Shown here one piece after another: positions 35,967 through 46,802 of a DNA stretch of 64,000 nt (positions are counted from its first letter, which is position 1; each line of letters opens with the position of its first letter). The position numbers were made by a program, and so were the translations under genes. The DNA is from Verrucomicrobiota bacterium. Its GTDB lineage: Bacteria; Verrucomicrobiota; Verrucomicrobiia; Chthoniobacterales; UBA10450. Location: NCBI GenBank assembly GCA_003218375.1, contig QHNH01000025.1, positions 1 through 64,000 of the forward strand, written 5' to 3'. A model generated the notes under the pieces. It saw only the letters and a program-made list of their open reading frames with translations. It made no database searches and was not told the origin of the DNA.

Positions 35967-36001
35967 AACAAAAGCGAGCCTTGCCCGCGAAGGCCCGTTG
36001 T

Positions 36002-37162
36002 TTACAAGGGATACGAGAACGATTCAAACAACGTGGCCGTGCTGTTGGAGAAGTGTCCGTTCGGACGGCTGACCTGGTAATACTGCCCGGCAAACGCCGT
36101 CTTGGTGACGGTGATTTTGAGGAAGCCTGGCAGCTTTGTGTTCGACTTCTTGAGCTTGACCCCGGCTGGCGGAACCGCACCCGGCTTCAGTTGATGCATG
36201 TTGGAATAGCCTTCGTAGCCACCGGCGCCGGAAACGAGGTAGGGTACTTTGCGCGTGCCGATCTTTCGCTCGAAATGCTGGTAGTCGTGGACGTGGCCGG
36301 AAAGAATGGCCGTCGGAGTGAAACTCGCGTCGGCGAAAGCCTTGTCGAGCACGTCCTGAATCGCGGTGTGGCCGCCGTGTGAACTGTCGAGCGAATACGG
36401 CGGATGATGCACCGTCACCAGCACGCACTTGTCGCCGCGCTGCTTCGCATTTTTCAATTCCTCGGTCAGCCAATCCTGCTGGGCCTTGTTCTTGCCGTTA
36501 ATTTTTCCATCTACATTCGAGTAGAGCCCGATGATCGTCGCCAGCGGCGTAAGCAGCGTCCAATAAAAGTTCGGCTGAATCATCGTCGTCCGGTTCGAGT
36601 GACCCGCCATCCAGGTGTGAGTCGGTTGCGGCGCGCAGAAATTCATCTGGAAGCCTTCCAGCGTGGGAATGCTCTGGTCATCGCCTTTGGCGCCATCGTG
36701 ATTTCCCGCGATGGCTACGATCGGCGCCGTGTATTCGTCGTAGGGCTCGTAAAATTGCGAGTCGTAATCCTCCTTTTCGCCGTTGAAGTAGACGACGTCC
36801 CCGAGGTGATAAAAGAACTTGGGACGGTCGCGCTCGGGCAACGACTCCAATTGACCGACCATGTGAAATGCGATGGCGAATTGCGCTTCGGACCCATGAT
36901 CTTTGTGGCCCGTGTCGCCCATGGTGTGAAAGACAAGCTTCCCGGCCTGCCTGATCTTATCGACCTCAGCTGCGCCTAGCAGGTCTTCCAGATCGAGGTG
37001 GAAAGGATAATTCCCGGGCGGCGGCGGCGGCTCATGGTGAGAATTATCGTGATGATGTTTAGAAAGATCGTTGACCTGCGGGCTGCGCCGGTCACGGCCG
37101 AAGACGTGCCTTAAAGCGCGGGTATCAAGAGGGTCGGGAGCTAGAGTATTAGTATTGGGCAT
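36002..37162 (-). CDS. Calcineurin-like metallophosphoesterase
   Basis: The metal-binding motifs are in order: TMGDTG (variant of the first DxH block), YHLGDVVYFNG (GDxxY), VAIAGNHDG (GNHD), VTVHHPPYS (second His) and SGHVHDYQHFER (GHxH). An N-terminal stretch of about 60 residues is His/Pro rich (KHHHDNSHHEPPPPPG). No clear signal peptide is seen. The substrate is unknown; the family includes purple-acid-phosphatase-like and nucleotide phosphodiesterase enzymes. The 210-base spacer towards rpsD holds a REP hairpin and otherwise nothing recognised. Confidence 0.88.
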   Translation of the reverse strand: MPNTNTLAPDPLDTRALRHVFGRDRRSPQVNDLSKHHHDNSHHEPPPPPGNYPFHLDLEDLLGAAEVDKIRQAGKLVFHTMGDTGHKDHGSEAQFAIAFHMVGQLESLPERDRPKFFYHLGDVVYFNGEKEDYDSQFYEPYDEYTAPIVAIAGNHDGAKGDDQSIPTLEGFQMNFCAPQPTHTWMAGHSNRTTMIQPNFYWTLLTPLATIIGLYSNVDGKINGKNKAQQDWLTEELKNAKQRGDKCVLVTVHHPPYSLDSSHGGHTAIQDVLDKAFADASFTPTAILSGHVHDYQHFERKIGTRKVPYLVSGAGGYEGYSNMHQLKPGAVPPAGVKLKKSNTKLPGFLKITVTKTAFAGQYYQVSRPNGHFSNSTATLFESFSYPL

Positions 37163-37320
37163 AATAGAAGCGGACAGATCCGCACTTGAGGGTTAAATCG
37201 AGACGAAGCGCTGTTCGCCTCTCAACTGCTATCGATGGAAATCGTCGGCACCGGGGGAACATGGCCCGATGCTAATCAAGCCGTTTTCTCAAGACAAGCC
37301 GCAAATCACGGAGCCGATAT

Positions 37321-37358
37321 GCGGCGTCGCCACGGAGACGCCGACGTTCCGCTGCTAC
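37321..37358 (-). repeat. Single REP hairpin downstream of rpsD
   Basis: On the minus strand: GTAGCAGCGGAACG, then the stem GGCGTC ... GACGCC. It has the GTAG head, and its GGCGTCTC word recurs in the REPs flanking the RAYT in recG. It lies 15 bases past the rpsD stop, where the ribosomal operon ends. Confidence 0.6.
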
Positions 37359-37372
37359 TGAAAAAGCGGCGT

Positions 37373-37984
37373 TTAGCGCGAATACAACTCGACGATCAAC
37401 TGTTCGTTGACCATCGGCTGCATCTCTTCGCGGGTCGGGATGCGGGATACTTTGCCGCTGAGCGCGTCACGATTCGCGACGAGCCAATCGGGGACGGGAG
37501 CGATCTGGGTGAGCTCGAGATTGCGAAGGGCGAGCTGGCGGGATTTCGGTTTGTCTTTCACCATGACTTCGTCGCCGGCCTTCACGTTGTAGGAAGCGAT
37601 ATTGACGTTCCGGCCGTTCACCTGGACGTGGCCGTGAGAAACTAATTGCCGCGCACCGCTCCGGGTGTTCGCGAGGCCGAGGCGGAAGACGACGTTATCC
37701 AGCCGCGTCTCCAAAAGCTGGAGCAGCGTTTCACCGGTGACGCCGCGCTTGCGCAAAGCGGTCTGGAAAATCCGGCGGAATTGTTTCTCGAGCAAACCGT
37801 ATTGATACCGGAGCTTCTGCTTTTCTCCCAACGCGATCGCGTAATCGGATTGCTTGCGGCGCGACCCTTTCGGGCCGTGCATGCCGGGAGGATAATTCTT
37901 TCGCTCGAGCGCTTTGGCTGGTCCAAAAAGCGGGACGCCATAGCGGCGGCTCACTTTGGTTTTCGGTCCGGTGTATCTGCCCAT
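37373..37984 (-). CDS. rpsD: 30S ribosomal protein S4
   Basis: S4 nucleates 30S assembly. MGRYTGPKTKVSRRYGVPLFG at the start and the S4 RNA-binding domain RLDNVVFRLGLANTRSGARQLVSHGHVQVNGRNVNIASY are clear. 203 residues. It is the last gene of the long leftward ribosomal operon here; rpoA and rplQ, which normally follow, are missing. Confidence 0.98.
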   Translation of the reverse strand: MGRYTGPKTKVSRRYGVPLFGPAKALERKNYPPGMHGPKGSRRKQSDYAIALGEKQKLRYQYGLLEKQFRRIFQTALRKRGVTGETLLQLLETRLDNVVFRLGLANTRSGARQLVSHGHVQVNGRNVNIASYNVKAGDEVMVKDKPKSRQLALRNLELTQIAPVPDWLVANRDALSGKVSRIPTREEMQPMVNEQLIVELYSR

Positions 37985-37992
37985 GAGAAGAA

Positions 37993-38022
37993 AAGTAGGA
38001 AGTAGAAATTAGGAAGTAGGAA
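37993..38022. repeat. Short tandem repeat in rpsD-rpsK spacer
   Basis: AGTAGGAAGTAGAAATTAGG then AAGTAGGAA: repeats of an AGTAGGA-like seven-base word that fill the spacer. Confidence 0.5.
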
Positions 38023-38024
38023 AC

Positions 38025-38654
38025 TCAGACGCGGCGCTGTTTGGGTGGACGGCAACCATTATGCGGGACAGGGGTGACGTCGCGGATGACGGTGAGATCG
38101 AGACCGATGGCTTGCAACGCGCGGACGGCGGATTCGCGGCCGGCGCCGGGACCACGGACGAGGACTTCGACTTCTTTCAGCCCGTGGCCCATGGCCTGCC
38201 GGGAAGCGTCCTGCGCCACCATCTGGGCAGCGTAAGCGGTGCTTTTGCGCGAGCCTTTGAAGCCGACTTTGCCAGCGCTCGACCAGCCGATCACGTTACC
38301 CTTCAAGTCGGTGATGGTGACGATGGTGTTGTTGAAGGTGGAAAGGACGTGCGCGATGCCGGTGTGAACGTTCTTGCTCCCCTTGGCCTTGATGATCTTC
38401 GGCTTCTCGACGTCGTTCGGGTCGAGCGAGAGATTTTCTTTCGGCGGCTCGGGAGCCGGTGCGGCGGCGGCTTCTTCCTTTTTCGCTTTCGCCGGTTTCT
38501 TCGCGGGCTTGGCGGGAGCGGCGGGCGCTTCAGCATTCGCAGGCGCGGCCGACGTTGATTCTGGAGGAGCGGCTGAGACAGCCGCCTCTACATCTTCTGT
38601 CTTCGCTTTCGGTGCCTTTGTCTTTGCCGGTTTCTTTTCGTCGGAATCTGCCAT
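38025..38654 (-). CDS. rpsK: 30S ribosomal protein S11 with a long low-complexity N-terminal extension
   Basis: The S11 core is complete: [52 protein letters not shown] and the C-terminal [15 protein letters not shown]. It is preceded by about 80 residues of Ala/Pro/Lys/Glu-rich sequence ([30 protein letters not shown]), so the protein has 209 residues against about 129 usually. ATG 38654 (MADSDEKK) is preferred over the track's TTG at 38660. Part of the extension ([12 protein letters not shown]) is encoded by a REP-like hairpin. The gap to rpsM is 19 bases. Confidence 0.96.
   Translation of the reverse strand: MADSDEKKPAKTKAPKAKTEDVEAAVSAAPPESTSAAPANAEAPAAPAKPAKKPAKAKKEEAAAAPAPEPPKENLSLDPNDVEKPKIIKAKGSKNVHTGIAHVLSTFNNTIVTITDLKGNVIGWSSAGKVGFKGSRKSTAYAAQMVAQDASRQAMGHGLKEVEVLVRGPGAGRESAVRALQAIGLDLTVIRDVTPVPHNGCRPPKQRRV
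38563..38591 (-). repeat. REP-like hairpin inside the coding region of rpsK
   Basis: On the minus strand: GTAGAGGCGGCTGTCTCAGC, then CGCTCCTCC; the stem is GCGGCTG / CAGCCGC. It has a GTAG head on one strand and GGAG on the other, and is read in frame as [10 protein letters not shown]. Confidence 0.55.
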
Positions 38655-38673
38655 GGTCAAAAAATTCTAATCG

Positions 38674-39069
38674 TTAAACTTTGCCGGTTTTCGCTTCCTT
38701 GTTGCGAATGACGCCGACGGTCTTGCGAGGACCTTTCCGGGTGCGTGCATTCGTCGAGGTGCGCTGGCCCCGGACCGGGAGTCCGCGGCGATGCCGAATG
38801 CCACGATAACAATTAATGGCCTGGAGCCGCTTCAAGTTACCCTGCACCTCCCGGCGAAGGTCGCCCTCGATCAGCATTTTGTGACCGGTGATCGCCTGGA
38901 TGATCTCGTTGACCTGGTGCGGGGTGAGGTCCTTCGCGCGCAGGTTCGGATCGATGTTCGTCAATTCGAGCACCCGCTTCGCCGTGCTGGGACCGATGCC
39001 GTAGATGTAAGTCAGCGACGCTTCGATGCGTTTATCGGCCGGTATTTCAACTCCAAGTAATCTGGGCAT
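38674..39069 (-). CDS. rpsM: 30S ribosomal protein S13
   Basis: S13 is a small-subunit head protein contacting the P-site t[48 protein letters not shown], and [20 protein letters not shown] are all typical. 131 residues with a short basic tail. It is followed by rpsK and preceded by rpmJ. Confidence 0.98.
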   Translation of the reverse strand: MPRLLGVEIPADKRIEASLTYIYGIGPSTAKRVLELTNIDPNLRAKDLTPHQVNEIIQAITGHKMLIEGDLRREVQGNLKRLQAINCYRGIRHRRGLPVRGQRTSTNARTRKGPRKTVGVIRNKEAKTGKV

Positions 39070-39103
39070 AAATCAAACTTCGAATATCAAACCTCAAACA
39101 TTC

Positions 39104-39217
39104 CTATCCCTGCCGCTGTTTGTGCCGGGGGTTCGTGCAGATGACGCGGACAACATTCTTCCGCTTCACGATCTTGCACGCTACACAAAGTCTTTTTACT
39201 GATGGTCGCACTTTCAT
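39104..39217 (-). CDS. rpmJ: 50S ribosomal protein L36
   Basis: This gene is too short for the ORF track and was read by hand: [37 protein letters not shown], 37 residues. The zinc ribbon ligands Cys11, Cys14, Cys27 and His32 are present, so this is the zinc-binding form. It lies between infA and rpsM, its standard place. Confidence 0.96.
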   Translation of the reverse strand: MKVRPSVKRLCVACKIVKRKNVVRVICTNPRHKQRQG

Positions 39218-39267
39218 AAAATATTCGATTCGGCGAGACGAAAAACGCGGAGCGGGCTCCGCGGTTG

Positions 39268-39486
39268 TCACTTCTGGCGGTAGGTGATCCGCCCCTTCGA
39301 CAAATCGTAGGGGGAAACCTCTAGCATAACTTTGTCGCCTGGCAAGATACGAATGAAGTGGAGCCGCATTTTCCCCGAAATATGGGCCAGGACCCGGTGC
39401 CCATTCGGCAGCGCGACGCGAAACATGGTATTGGGCAGGAGCTCGACGACCGTGCCCTCTACTTCAATTGCGTCTTTCCGCGCCAT
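39268..39486 (-). CDS. infA: Translation initiation factor IF-1
   Basis: IF-1 binds the A site during initiation. From ATG 39486 ([20 protein letters not shown]) it has 72 residues with the OB fold core [31 protein letters not shown]. The track's longer start (39564) lies inside map and adds unrelated residues. Its start overlaps the end of map by 28 bases, so the two are coupled. Confidence 0.97.
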   Translation of the reverse strand: MARKDAIEVEGTVVELLPNTMFRVALPNGHRVLAHISGKMRLHFIRILPGDKVMLEVSPYDLSKGRITYRQK

Positions 39487-40235
39487 GTCAGGATTTCCGG
39501 CTCGTCCCGGGTAATCAAAACCGTGTGCTCGAAATGCGCCGAGGGCATCCCATCCGCCGTGCATACTGTCCAGCCGTCATCGAGCAATTTGACGGAAGCG
39601 GTGCCGGAATTAATCATCGGCTCGATCGCCAGCGTCATCCCCGCCTTTAACCGCGGGCCGCTCCCGCGCCGGCCGTAGTTCGGCACCTGCGGTTCTTCGT
39701 GCAATTTCCGCCCCACACCATGCCCGACGAATTCCCGCACCACGTTGAACCCCTCCCGCATTGCGATTTCCTCGATGGTCGCGCAAACGTCGCCGAGCCG
39801 GACGCCTTCATGCATCGTTTCAATCGCGCGCCGCAGAGCGATCTCGGTCACGCGGAGCAATCGCTCCGTGCGTTCGTCGATCATCCCTACCGGAACCGTG
39901 AACGCCGTGTCCCCTACCCAACCGTCCTGGATCACGCCGATATCGAGCTTCACGATGTCGCCATACTGGATCCGGCGCTGGCTGCCAATCCCGTGGACGA
40001 TCTCGTCGTTGAGCGAAATGCAAATGTTGCCCGGGAAAACGCGATGACCGAGCCGGTAACCGAGAAACGCGCTTTGCACTCCCGCTTCCGCCATCAGGTC
40101 AGCCGCGGCCTGGTCGACTTCCTTCGTGGAAATGCCGGGCCGGATCAGTTCCGTCACCCGATCCAGGACCTCGCTCGCTGTGCGGCAGGCCTGCCGCATT
40201 TTATCGATTTCTTTCGGGCTCTTGATCGGGATCAT
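39459..40235 (-). CDS. map: Methionine aminopeptidase, type I
   Basis: Map removes the initiator methionine from new proteins. Metal ligands are visible in [19 protein letters not shown] (Asp, Asp), [18 protein letters not shown] (His) and [10 protein letters not shown] (Glu). 258 residues. It overlaps adk by four bases. secY-adk-map-infA is a standard order in ribosomal operons. Confidence 0.97.
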   Translation of the reverse strand: MIPIKSPKEIDKMRQACRTASEVLDRVTELIRPGISTKEVDQAAADLMAEAGVQSAFLGYRLGHRVFPGNICISLNDEIVHGIGSQRRIQYGDIVKLDIGVIQDGWVGDTAFTVPVGMIDERTERLLRVTEIALRRAIETMHEGVRLGDVCATIEEIAMREGFNVVREFVGHGVGRKLHEEPQVPNYGRRGSGPRLKAGMTLAIEPMINSGTASVKLLDDGWTVCTADGMPSAHFEHTVLITRDEPEILTWRGKTQLK

Positions 40236-40885
40236 GCCGGCTGCTCGATCAACCGCGAGATATCCGCGAAGACCGCGTCGCGGTCGCGATTCCCATCAAT
40301 CTTCCGGAGCGTGCTCATCTTCCCGTAGAAGTCGGCGAGCGGTTGCGTCTTGGAATTGAATTCCGAGAGCCGCGTTTCAAGGACCGAGGCATCATCGTCC
40401 GTGCGCCGGATAAGGTGTCCATCGCAATAAGGGCAGATCGCGCGCTCGGAAAACCCGGCTGCTCCTTCACTGGTCGTAAATCCGCAGGATTGGCATTGCA
40501 GCCGGTGCAAAATACGGTCTTTGATGGTGTCGGCGGAGACATCGAGCCAGAGCGCAAGATCCAACGGCGTCCGATGTCGTTGCAAAATACCCTGCAACGC
40601 TTCGGCCTGCGGGATCGTGCGCGGAAAGCCGTCGAACACGAAGCCGGCGGCGCCGTGGAGCCGGACCCAGTCCTCGATCAAGTCGATGATGATCTTGTCC
40701 GGCACGAGCTCGCCATGTTTCGTTTTTTCGGCCGTCTCTATTCCGAGCAGCGTGCCCAGCTCCACTTCGCGCCGCAGGATCGCGCCGGGCGACGTAACCG
40801 GAATCCCAAAGTGGCGTGTGATCATCTCGGCCTGGGTTCCTTTTCCGGAACCGGGCGCGCCCAGGAGCACGAGTCGTCTTTTCAC
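40232..40885 (-). CDS. adk: Adenylate kinase with a zinc-type LID
   Basis: Adk interconverts AMP, ADP and ATP. The P-loop GAPGSGKGTQA is at residues 8-18, and the DGFPRTIPQAEAL region is in the NMP/CORE part. The LID contains CQSCGFTT ... CPYCDG, a four-cysteine zinc site. 217 residues. It follows secY directly with no gap. Confidence 0.96.
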   Translation of the reverse strand: MKRRLVLLGAPGSGKGTQAEMITRHFGIPVTSPGAILRREVELGTLLGIETAEKTKHGELVPDKIIIDLIEDWVRLHGAAGFVFDGFPRTIPQAEALQGILQRHRTPLDLALWLDVSADTIKDRILHRLQCQSCGFTTSEGAAGFSERAICPYCDGHLIRRTDDDASVLETRLSEFNSKTQPLADFYGKMSTLRKIDGNRDRDAVFADISRLIEQPA

Positions 40886-42394
<1,509 letters not shown>

Positions 42395-42425
42395 CGACTA
42401 AAACTGGGTGGTTGACCGCAAGGCG

Positions 42426-43037
42426 CTAGCTCTTCCGCGGTTTTTTCTTCGAGGCGGATTTCGCCGGCGATTTCTTCTTCGCCGCCGGCTTTTTTGTCCG
42501 CGTCGCTTTTGGTTTGGCAGCTGTTTCGCTTTCCGCCGCTTCAGTCGCAGGCATTTCCTGCTCGGCATCGCGCAGACCCTGGACCGGCTTTTGCCGCAAG
42601 GTCACGCTGCCGCCCGCCTTCTCGATTTTCTCGCGGGCCGACGCGCTGATCTTGTCGGCCTCGATCGTCAGCGCGTGCTTCAGTTCGCCGTCGCCGAGGA
42701 TCTTCAACCCGGCGCCGTTTCCGCGCAGCAACTTCGCTTCGCGCAGAATCTGTTCGTTCACGACTGTTCCCTCTTTGAAGGACGCGAGGTGGCTCAGATT
42801 CAGAATCGCATAATTCTTGTAGAAGGCTGCGTTGTTGAGACCGCGCTTGGGCTAACGCCGGATGAGCGGCATCTGACCACCTTCGAATCCGAGCCTGATG
42901 CTGCCGCCGGAGCGCGCCTTCTGGCCTTTGTGGCCCTTGCCGCTGGTCTTGCCGTGGCCGGAGCTTTCGCCGCAGCCGAGCCGTTTCACGCGGTGCTTCG
43001 AGCCGGGCCGCGTCCGCATGTTATGAAGCCGAATCAT
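42426..43037 (-). pseudogene. rplO: 50S ribosomal protein L15, interrupted by an in-frame amber codon
   Basis: [20 protein letters not shown] ... [13 protein letters not shown] ... [12 protein letters not shown] is normal L15 up to codon 61. Codon 62 (42852-42854) is TAG, followed in the same frame by PKRGLNNAAFYKNYAILNLS and the rest of L15 (LLRGNGAGLKILGDGEL). In other L15 proteins this position is Leu (RRLPKRGF), so TTG to TAG explains it. The C-terminus also has a Lys/Ala-rich tail of about 50 residues. It is either a sequencing error, a real nonsense mutation, or a suppressed codon. A restart at GTG 42761 would give only the C-terminal domain. rpmD (L30) is absent between it and rpsE. 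Confidence 0.9.
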
Positions 43038-43591
43038 GACTGCGCCGCTTCCTTTCCGTCATTCACGCGAATTCCGCGGGACTTCAAAATTTCATCGCGC
43101 CGGCGCAATGCGCGCAGGGCTGCGATCGTCGCCTTGACCACGTTGGAGTGATTGCTCGAGCCCAACGATTTCGCGAGCACATCGCGAATACCGACTGCTT
43201 CCACTACCGCGCGCACGCCGCCGCCGGCAATAACGCCAGTCCCCGGCGAAGCTGGCCGCAACAAAACGCGGCCGCCGCCAAATTCTCCGATCGTCTCGTG
43301 CGGAATCGTATTTCCATGCAGCGACATTTTTTCCATCGACTTGCGCGCGGCCTCCGAAGCTTTCCGGATCGCCTCCGCCACTTCGTTCGCTTTGCCGAAC
43401 CCGACGCCCACCTGGCCATCGTGATCGCCCGCGACGATGAGCGCGCTGAAGCTGAACCGCCGGCCGCCCTTCACCACCTTCGCGCACCGGTTGATGAACA
43501 CGACCTTCTCGGTCGTATCGCCCCGTGCCGCTGAACTCTTGTCTGTCTGGCGTTCCTGCCGTCGTCCGCCGCCGCTGTGTGGTTGTGCCAT
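43034..43591 (-). CDS. rpsE: 30S ribosomal protein S5
   Basis: S5 acts in decoding fidelity and in the mRNA helicase site. [59 protein letters not shown] and [11 protein letters not shown] are typical. The first 25 residues ([18 protein letters not shown]) are an extra basic/polar lead. It overlaps rplO by four bases. Confidence 0.98.
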   Translation of the reverse strand: MAQPHSGGGRRQERQTDKSSAARGDTTEKVVFINRCAKVVKGGRRFSFSALIVAGDHDGQVGVGFGKANEVAEAIRKASEAARKSMEKMSLHGNTIPHETIGEFGGGRVLLRPASPGTGVIAGGGVRAVVEAVGIRDVLAKSLGSSNHSNVVKATIAALRALRRRDEILKSRGIRVNDGKEAAQS

Positions 43592-43597
43592 GATGTT

Positions 43598-43960
43598 CTA
43601 AAATTTGAGTCCGCCTTCGCGGGCCGCGTCCGCCAGGGCTTTCACTTTTCCGTGATAAAGAAAACCGCCCCGGTCGAAGATCACCTTGTCGACTTTCTTC
43701 GAGAGCAACCGCTCCGCGATCGCTTTGCCGACTTTCTCCGCCGAAGCGCGATTCGCCCCGGCCTTTTTGCCGCCAATCTTTTCTTCCGTCGTCGCCGCCG
43801 AGACCAGCGTCTTGCCAGCATCATCGTCGATGACCTGCGCATAAACATGCTTGCCGGAAAAGTGGACCGCCAGCCGTGGACGTTCCGCCGTCCCGCTCAC
43901 GCGTTTCCTGATCCGGGTATGAATCCGGTGCCGGATAATTTTACGATCGCGCAATGCCAT
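43598..43960 (-). CDS. rplR: 50S ribosomal protein L18
   Basis: L18 binds 5S r[38 protein letters not shown] and the C-terminal [24 protein letters not shown] are characteristic. 120 residues; six bases before rpsE. Confidence 0.98.
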   Translation of the reverse strand: MALRDRKIIRHRIHTRIRKRVSGTAERPRLAVHFSGKHVYAQVIDDDAGKTLVSAATTEEKIGGKKAGANRASAEKVGKAIAERLLSKKVDKVIFDRGGFLYHGKVKALADAAREGGLKF

Positions 43961-43962
43961 AA

Positions 43963-44502
43963 CTATTGAACGGTTTTGCCTTCCTTGCGCCGCACCACTT
44001 CGCCCGCGTAACGCACGCCTTTGCCCTTGTAAGGCTCCGGCGGGTAATACCGGCGAATGTCCGCCGCGACCTGGCCGACTAATTTCTTGTCAATGCCGGC
44101 GATCGTGAGTTTCGTGTTCTCGGTCACTGTGATTTTGATTTCCTTCGGGATCGGGAACAGGATCGGGTGCGATTTGCCCAGGCTGAGATTCAAGTTCGAT
44201 CCCTGGACCGCCGCCTTGAAACCGACGCCTTCGATCTCGAGGCTCTTCGAAAATCCTTCGCTCACGCCAAGGACCATGTTGTGGACCAGGCTGCGCGAAA
44301 GACCATGAAGCGCCTTCACGTTCCGCGCCTCCGCTTCGCGCACCAGCGAGACGCGATTATCTTTCACGCTCGCCTTGATTTCGCGCGGCAACGTCCACTG
44401 CAGTTTCCCCTTCGGTCCTTCGACGGCGACGGCGCCATCGTTGCCGATGTTCACCTTCACCTTGTCGGGAATCTCGACTGCTTTGTTTCCAATTCGTGAC
44501 AT
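43963..44502 (-). CDS. rplF: 50S ribosomal protein L6
   Basis: L6 lies near the factor-binding site. [20 protein letters not shown] opens the protein, and the C-terminal [22 protein letters not shown] is diagnostic. 179 residues. Two bases before rplR. Confidence 0.98.
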   Translation of the reverse strand: MSRIGNKAVEIPDKVKVNIGNDGAVAVEGPKGKLQWTLPREIKASVKDNRVSLVREAEARNVKALHGLSRSLVHNMVLGVSEGFSKSLEIEGVGFKAAVQGSNLNLSLGKSHPILFPIPKEIKITVTENTKLTIAGIDKKLVGQVAADIRRYYPPEPYKGKGVRYAGEVVRRKEGKTVQ

Positions 44503-44538
44503 GAGTTCGTAATTCGTTAAATCGTTACAGCGTTAAAG
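44503..44538. repeat. GTTACAGCGTTAAAG repeat, copy 2, in the rpsH-rplF spacer
   Basis: AATTCGTTAAATCGTTACAG and CGTTAAAG. It shares the 15-base word GTTACAGCGTTAAAG with the cinA-clpX spacer 37 kb away. Confidence 0.5.
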
Positions 44539-44937
44539 TCACCAGACGTAAGCCAGCAGCTCGCCTCCCACGTTTTGTTTTTTCGCTTCCCGGCCGGACA
44601 AAATGCCGCGCGGGGTTGAGAGAATCGAGATGCCCATTCCGCCCAGGACGCGTGGAATTTCCTTCGCGCCCACGTAACGCCGAAGGCCGGGCCGGCTCAC
44701 CCGTTTCAGGCCGGTGATGGTGCTCGTCCGGTTCGCGATCTTGTTCGTAATCTTGATGCGCGGATGCGCCGCCTCGGTATCGACCGAGTAATCGATGATG
44801 TAGCCTTCCTCTTTCAAAATGCGCACGACCTCCGCCTTGATCTTGGAATAAGGAACAAACATCTCCGGCTTCTGCGCTGCCCCGGCGTTGCGCACGCGGG
44901 CGAGAAGGTCGGCAATAGGATCGGTAACTGTGCTCAT
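44539..44937 (-). CDS. rpsH: 30S ribosomal protein S8
   Basis: S8 is a primary 16S rRNA binder. TDPIADLLARVRNAGAAQKPEM at the start and GISILSTPRGILSGREAKKQNVGGELLAYVW at the end are typical. 132 residues. rpsN (S14), usually just upstream, is absent: rplE ends five bases before. Confidence 0.98.
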   Translation of the reverse strand: MSTVTDPIADLLARVRNAGAAQKPEMFVPYSKIKAEVVRILKEEGYIIDYSVDTEAAHPRIKITNKIANRTSTITGLKRVSRPGLRRYVGAKEIPRVLGGMGISILSTPRGILSGREAKKQNVGGELLAYVW

Positions 44938-44942
44938 CTTGG

Positions 44943-45551
44943 TTAGGCGGCTGGCGCGGCTGCGACTGGTTCCTCTTTTGCGGGACTCGCCGTGGCGAGC
45001 TTCTTGGCCCGGTCGCTGAACGGCATTCCCATTTCGCTCAGGAGCGATTTGGCTTCCTCATTCGTCTGCGCGGTGGTGACGATGGTAACATCAAATCCGA
45101 TGTTGCGCTTGATTTTATCGAGCTCGACCTCCGGAAAGATCGACTGGTCGGAAACACCCAGGGTGTAGTTGCCATGCCCGTCGAAACCTTTCGGCGAAAC
45201 GCCGCGAAAATCGCGGATCCGTGGTAGCGACGCCTTGATCAGGCGTTCGAGAAATTCATACATGTGCTCGCCGCGCAGCGTGACCTTCGCGCCAATCGCC
45301 TGTTCCTTGCGCAACTTGAAATTCGCGATGCTTTTCTTGGCCCGGGTTTCCGACGGCTTTTGCCCGCTGATCAACGCCAGCTCCGCCTTCGCATCTTCCA
45401 GCCCCTGCTTCACGTCCGACTGCGAGCCGACAGAGGTGTTAATGACGACCTTCTCTACCTTCGGAACCTGATGCGGATTCTTGTAGCCGTGCGTTTTTTG
45501 CAACGCCGGCACCACCCGCTCTTTGTAATGATCGTAAAACTCGTTCTTCAC
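44943..45551 (-). CDS. rplE: 50S ribosomal protein L5
   Basis: L5 binds 5S rRNA and the P-site t[56 protein letters not shown] and [19 protein letters not shown] are conserved. 202 residues with a short Ala/Pro/Glu tail ([14 protein letters not shown]) beyond the family end. Confidence 0.98.
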   Translation of the reverse strand: MKNEFYDHYKERVVPALQKTHGYKNPHQVPKVEKVVINTSVGSQSDVKQGLEDAKAELALISGQKPSETRAKKSIANFKLRKEQAIGAKVTLRGEHMYEFLERLIKASLPRIRDFRGVSPKGFDGHGNYTLGVSDQSIFPEVELDKIKRNIGFDVTIVTTAQTNEEAKSLLSEMGMPFSDRAKKLATASPAKEEPVAAAPAA

Positions 45552-45554
45552 TGC

Positions 45555-45884
45555 CTATTCCTCTTTCGCTTCCTTGGCCTTGCTCTTCGGCGTCTTTTCT
45601 TTCGTCGCTTTCTTCTTGGAACCTTTGCCTTTAGCGGCCGCACGTTCTCCGCGCTCCAGCACCCGCACGTTCGAGATGTGGATCGGGCCCTCGCGCTCCG
45701 CGATCTTGCCCTGCGGATTGTCCTGCGACTTCTTCAAATGCTTTTTGATGAGCCGCACGCCTTCGATCAGCACCCGCTGCTTGCGCGCGATCACTTCGAG
45801 CACCTTCCCGGAAGAACCGCGAAAGTTCCCCGAGATGACCTCAACGTTGTCGCCTTTCCGGACGTGCAGCTTGATTCGGTTCAT
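45555..45884 (-). CDS. rplX: 50S ribosomal protein L24
   Basis: L24 is an assembly initiator of the large subunit. The KOW motif is [27 protein letters not shown], then [20 protein letters not shown]. 109 residues, with a Lys/Ala/Glu tail of about 30 residues. It overlaps rplN by four bases. Confidence 0.98.
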   Translation of the reverse strand: MNRIKLHVRKGDNVEVISGNFRGSSGKVLEVIARKQRVLIEGVRLIKKHLKKSQDNPQGKIAEREGPIHISNVRVLERGERAAAKGKGSKKKATKEKTPKSKAKEAKEE

Positions 45885-46249
45885 AAAACTTCCGGAGCGA
45901 GCGAAACGATCTTCATAAAATTTCGCTCACGCAATTCGCGCGCGACCGGTCCGAAAATACGGGTTCCACGCGGATTCAAATCCTTGTCGATTACGACGAT
46001 CGCATTGTTGTCGAAACGGAGGACCGAGCCGTCGCTGCGCTTGATCGGCTGGCGCGTCCGCACCACGACCGCGCGAATCACTTCACCTTTCTTCACCGTG
46101 CCAGTCGCGCTCGCTTCCTTCACGTTGGCCACGATCACATCACCAATGCCGGCGGACTGCGCGTTGCCTTTGCCGATAACGCCAATCATCGTGGCCATGC
46201 GCGCGCCGCTGTTGTCCGCCACGTCGAGTCTGGATCGCAGGTAAACCAT
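45881..46249 (-). CDS. rplN: 50S ribosomal protein L14
   Basis: [47 protein letters not shown] and [26 protein letters not shown] are almost invariant in L14. 122 residues. L14 is the ribosomal target of RsfS, whose gene is at 1.2 kb. Confidence 0.98.
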   Translation of the reverse strand: MVYLRSRLDVADNSGARMATMIGVIGKGNAQSAGIGDVIVANVKEASATGTVKKGEVIRAVVVRTRQPIKRSDGSVLRFDNNAIVVIDKDLNPRGTRIFGPVARELRERNFMKIVSLAPEVL

Positions 46250-46279
46250 AAGAATCTTCCTCTTCCGCTTCCTCTAAAT

Positions 46280-46570
46280 CTACTTCTGGACGACCTCCAC
46301 CAGCCGCCAGCGCTTGAGCTTGCTCAACGGCCGCGTCTCCATGATCCGCACCGTGTCGCCCGCCTTCGCCTTGTTCTCCTCGTCGTGCGCGTAAAATTTC
46401 TTCATCTGCTTCACGATCTTGCCGAACTTCGCATGCGGCACCCGCGTCACCGTCCGCACCACGATCGTCTTGTTCATTCCGCTCGAAATCACCTCACCCG
46501 TGCGGGTCTTGCGCGCTCCGCGCGCCGCTGCGGTCTCGCTGGGTTTCGCTTCTTGATTTTCTTCAGCCAT
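46280..46570 (-). CDS. rpsQ: 30S ribosomal protein S17
   Basis: [42 protein letters not shown] and [24 protein letters not shown] are typical. 96 residues, including a polar N-terminal lead of about 20 ([16 protein letters not shown]). Confidence 0.97.
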   Translation of the reverse strand: MAEENQEAKPSETAAARGARKTRTGEVISSGMNKTIVVRTVTRVPHAKFGKIVKQMKKFYAHDEENKAKAGDTVRIMETRPLSKLKRWRLVEVVQK

Positions 46571-46576
46571 AAAAAC

Positions 46577-46795
46577 TTATTTCTTCTCCGCTTTCGCGGC
46601 TTCGGTCTTCGCCACGCGCTGCGCGAGCACGGTCTCGATCTTTGCCACATCCCGCCGCAGCAAGCGCAACCGGCTCGGCTGCTCCAGTTGTCCGCTTTGC
46701 TGCTGCAGCCGCAAATGCAGACTTTCCTGGCGCATATCGCGCTTCTTCGTCTGCAACTCCTCGCTGCTCATTTCCGCTAACTCCTTGAATTTCAT
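46577..46795 (-). CDS. rpmC: 50S ribosomal protein L29
   Basis: MKFKELAEMSSEELQTKKRDMRQESLHLRLQQQSGQLEQPSRLRLLRRDVAKIETVLAQR has the L29 two-helix form with the final RxxIARxxT-like segment. 72 residues, between rplP and rpsQ as expected. Confidence 0.96.
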   Translation of the reverse strand: MKFKELAEMSSEELQTKKRDMRQESLHLRLQQQSGQLEQPSRLRLLRRDVAKIETVLAQRVAKTEAAKAEKK

Positions 46796-46802
46796 AAACT
46801 CG

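Noticed and set aside
37163-37372. Possible rpoA or rplQ remnant after rpsD
   Set aside because: I translated the spacer by eye and saw no alpha-subunit or L17 segments, only a REP hairpin.
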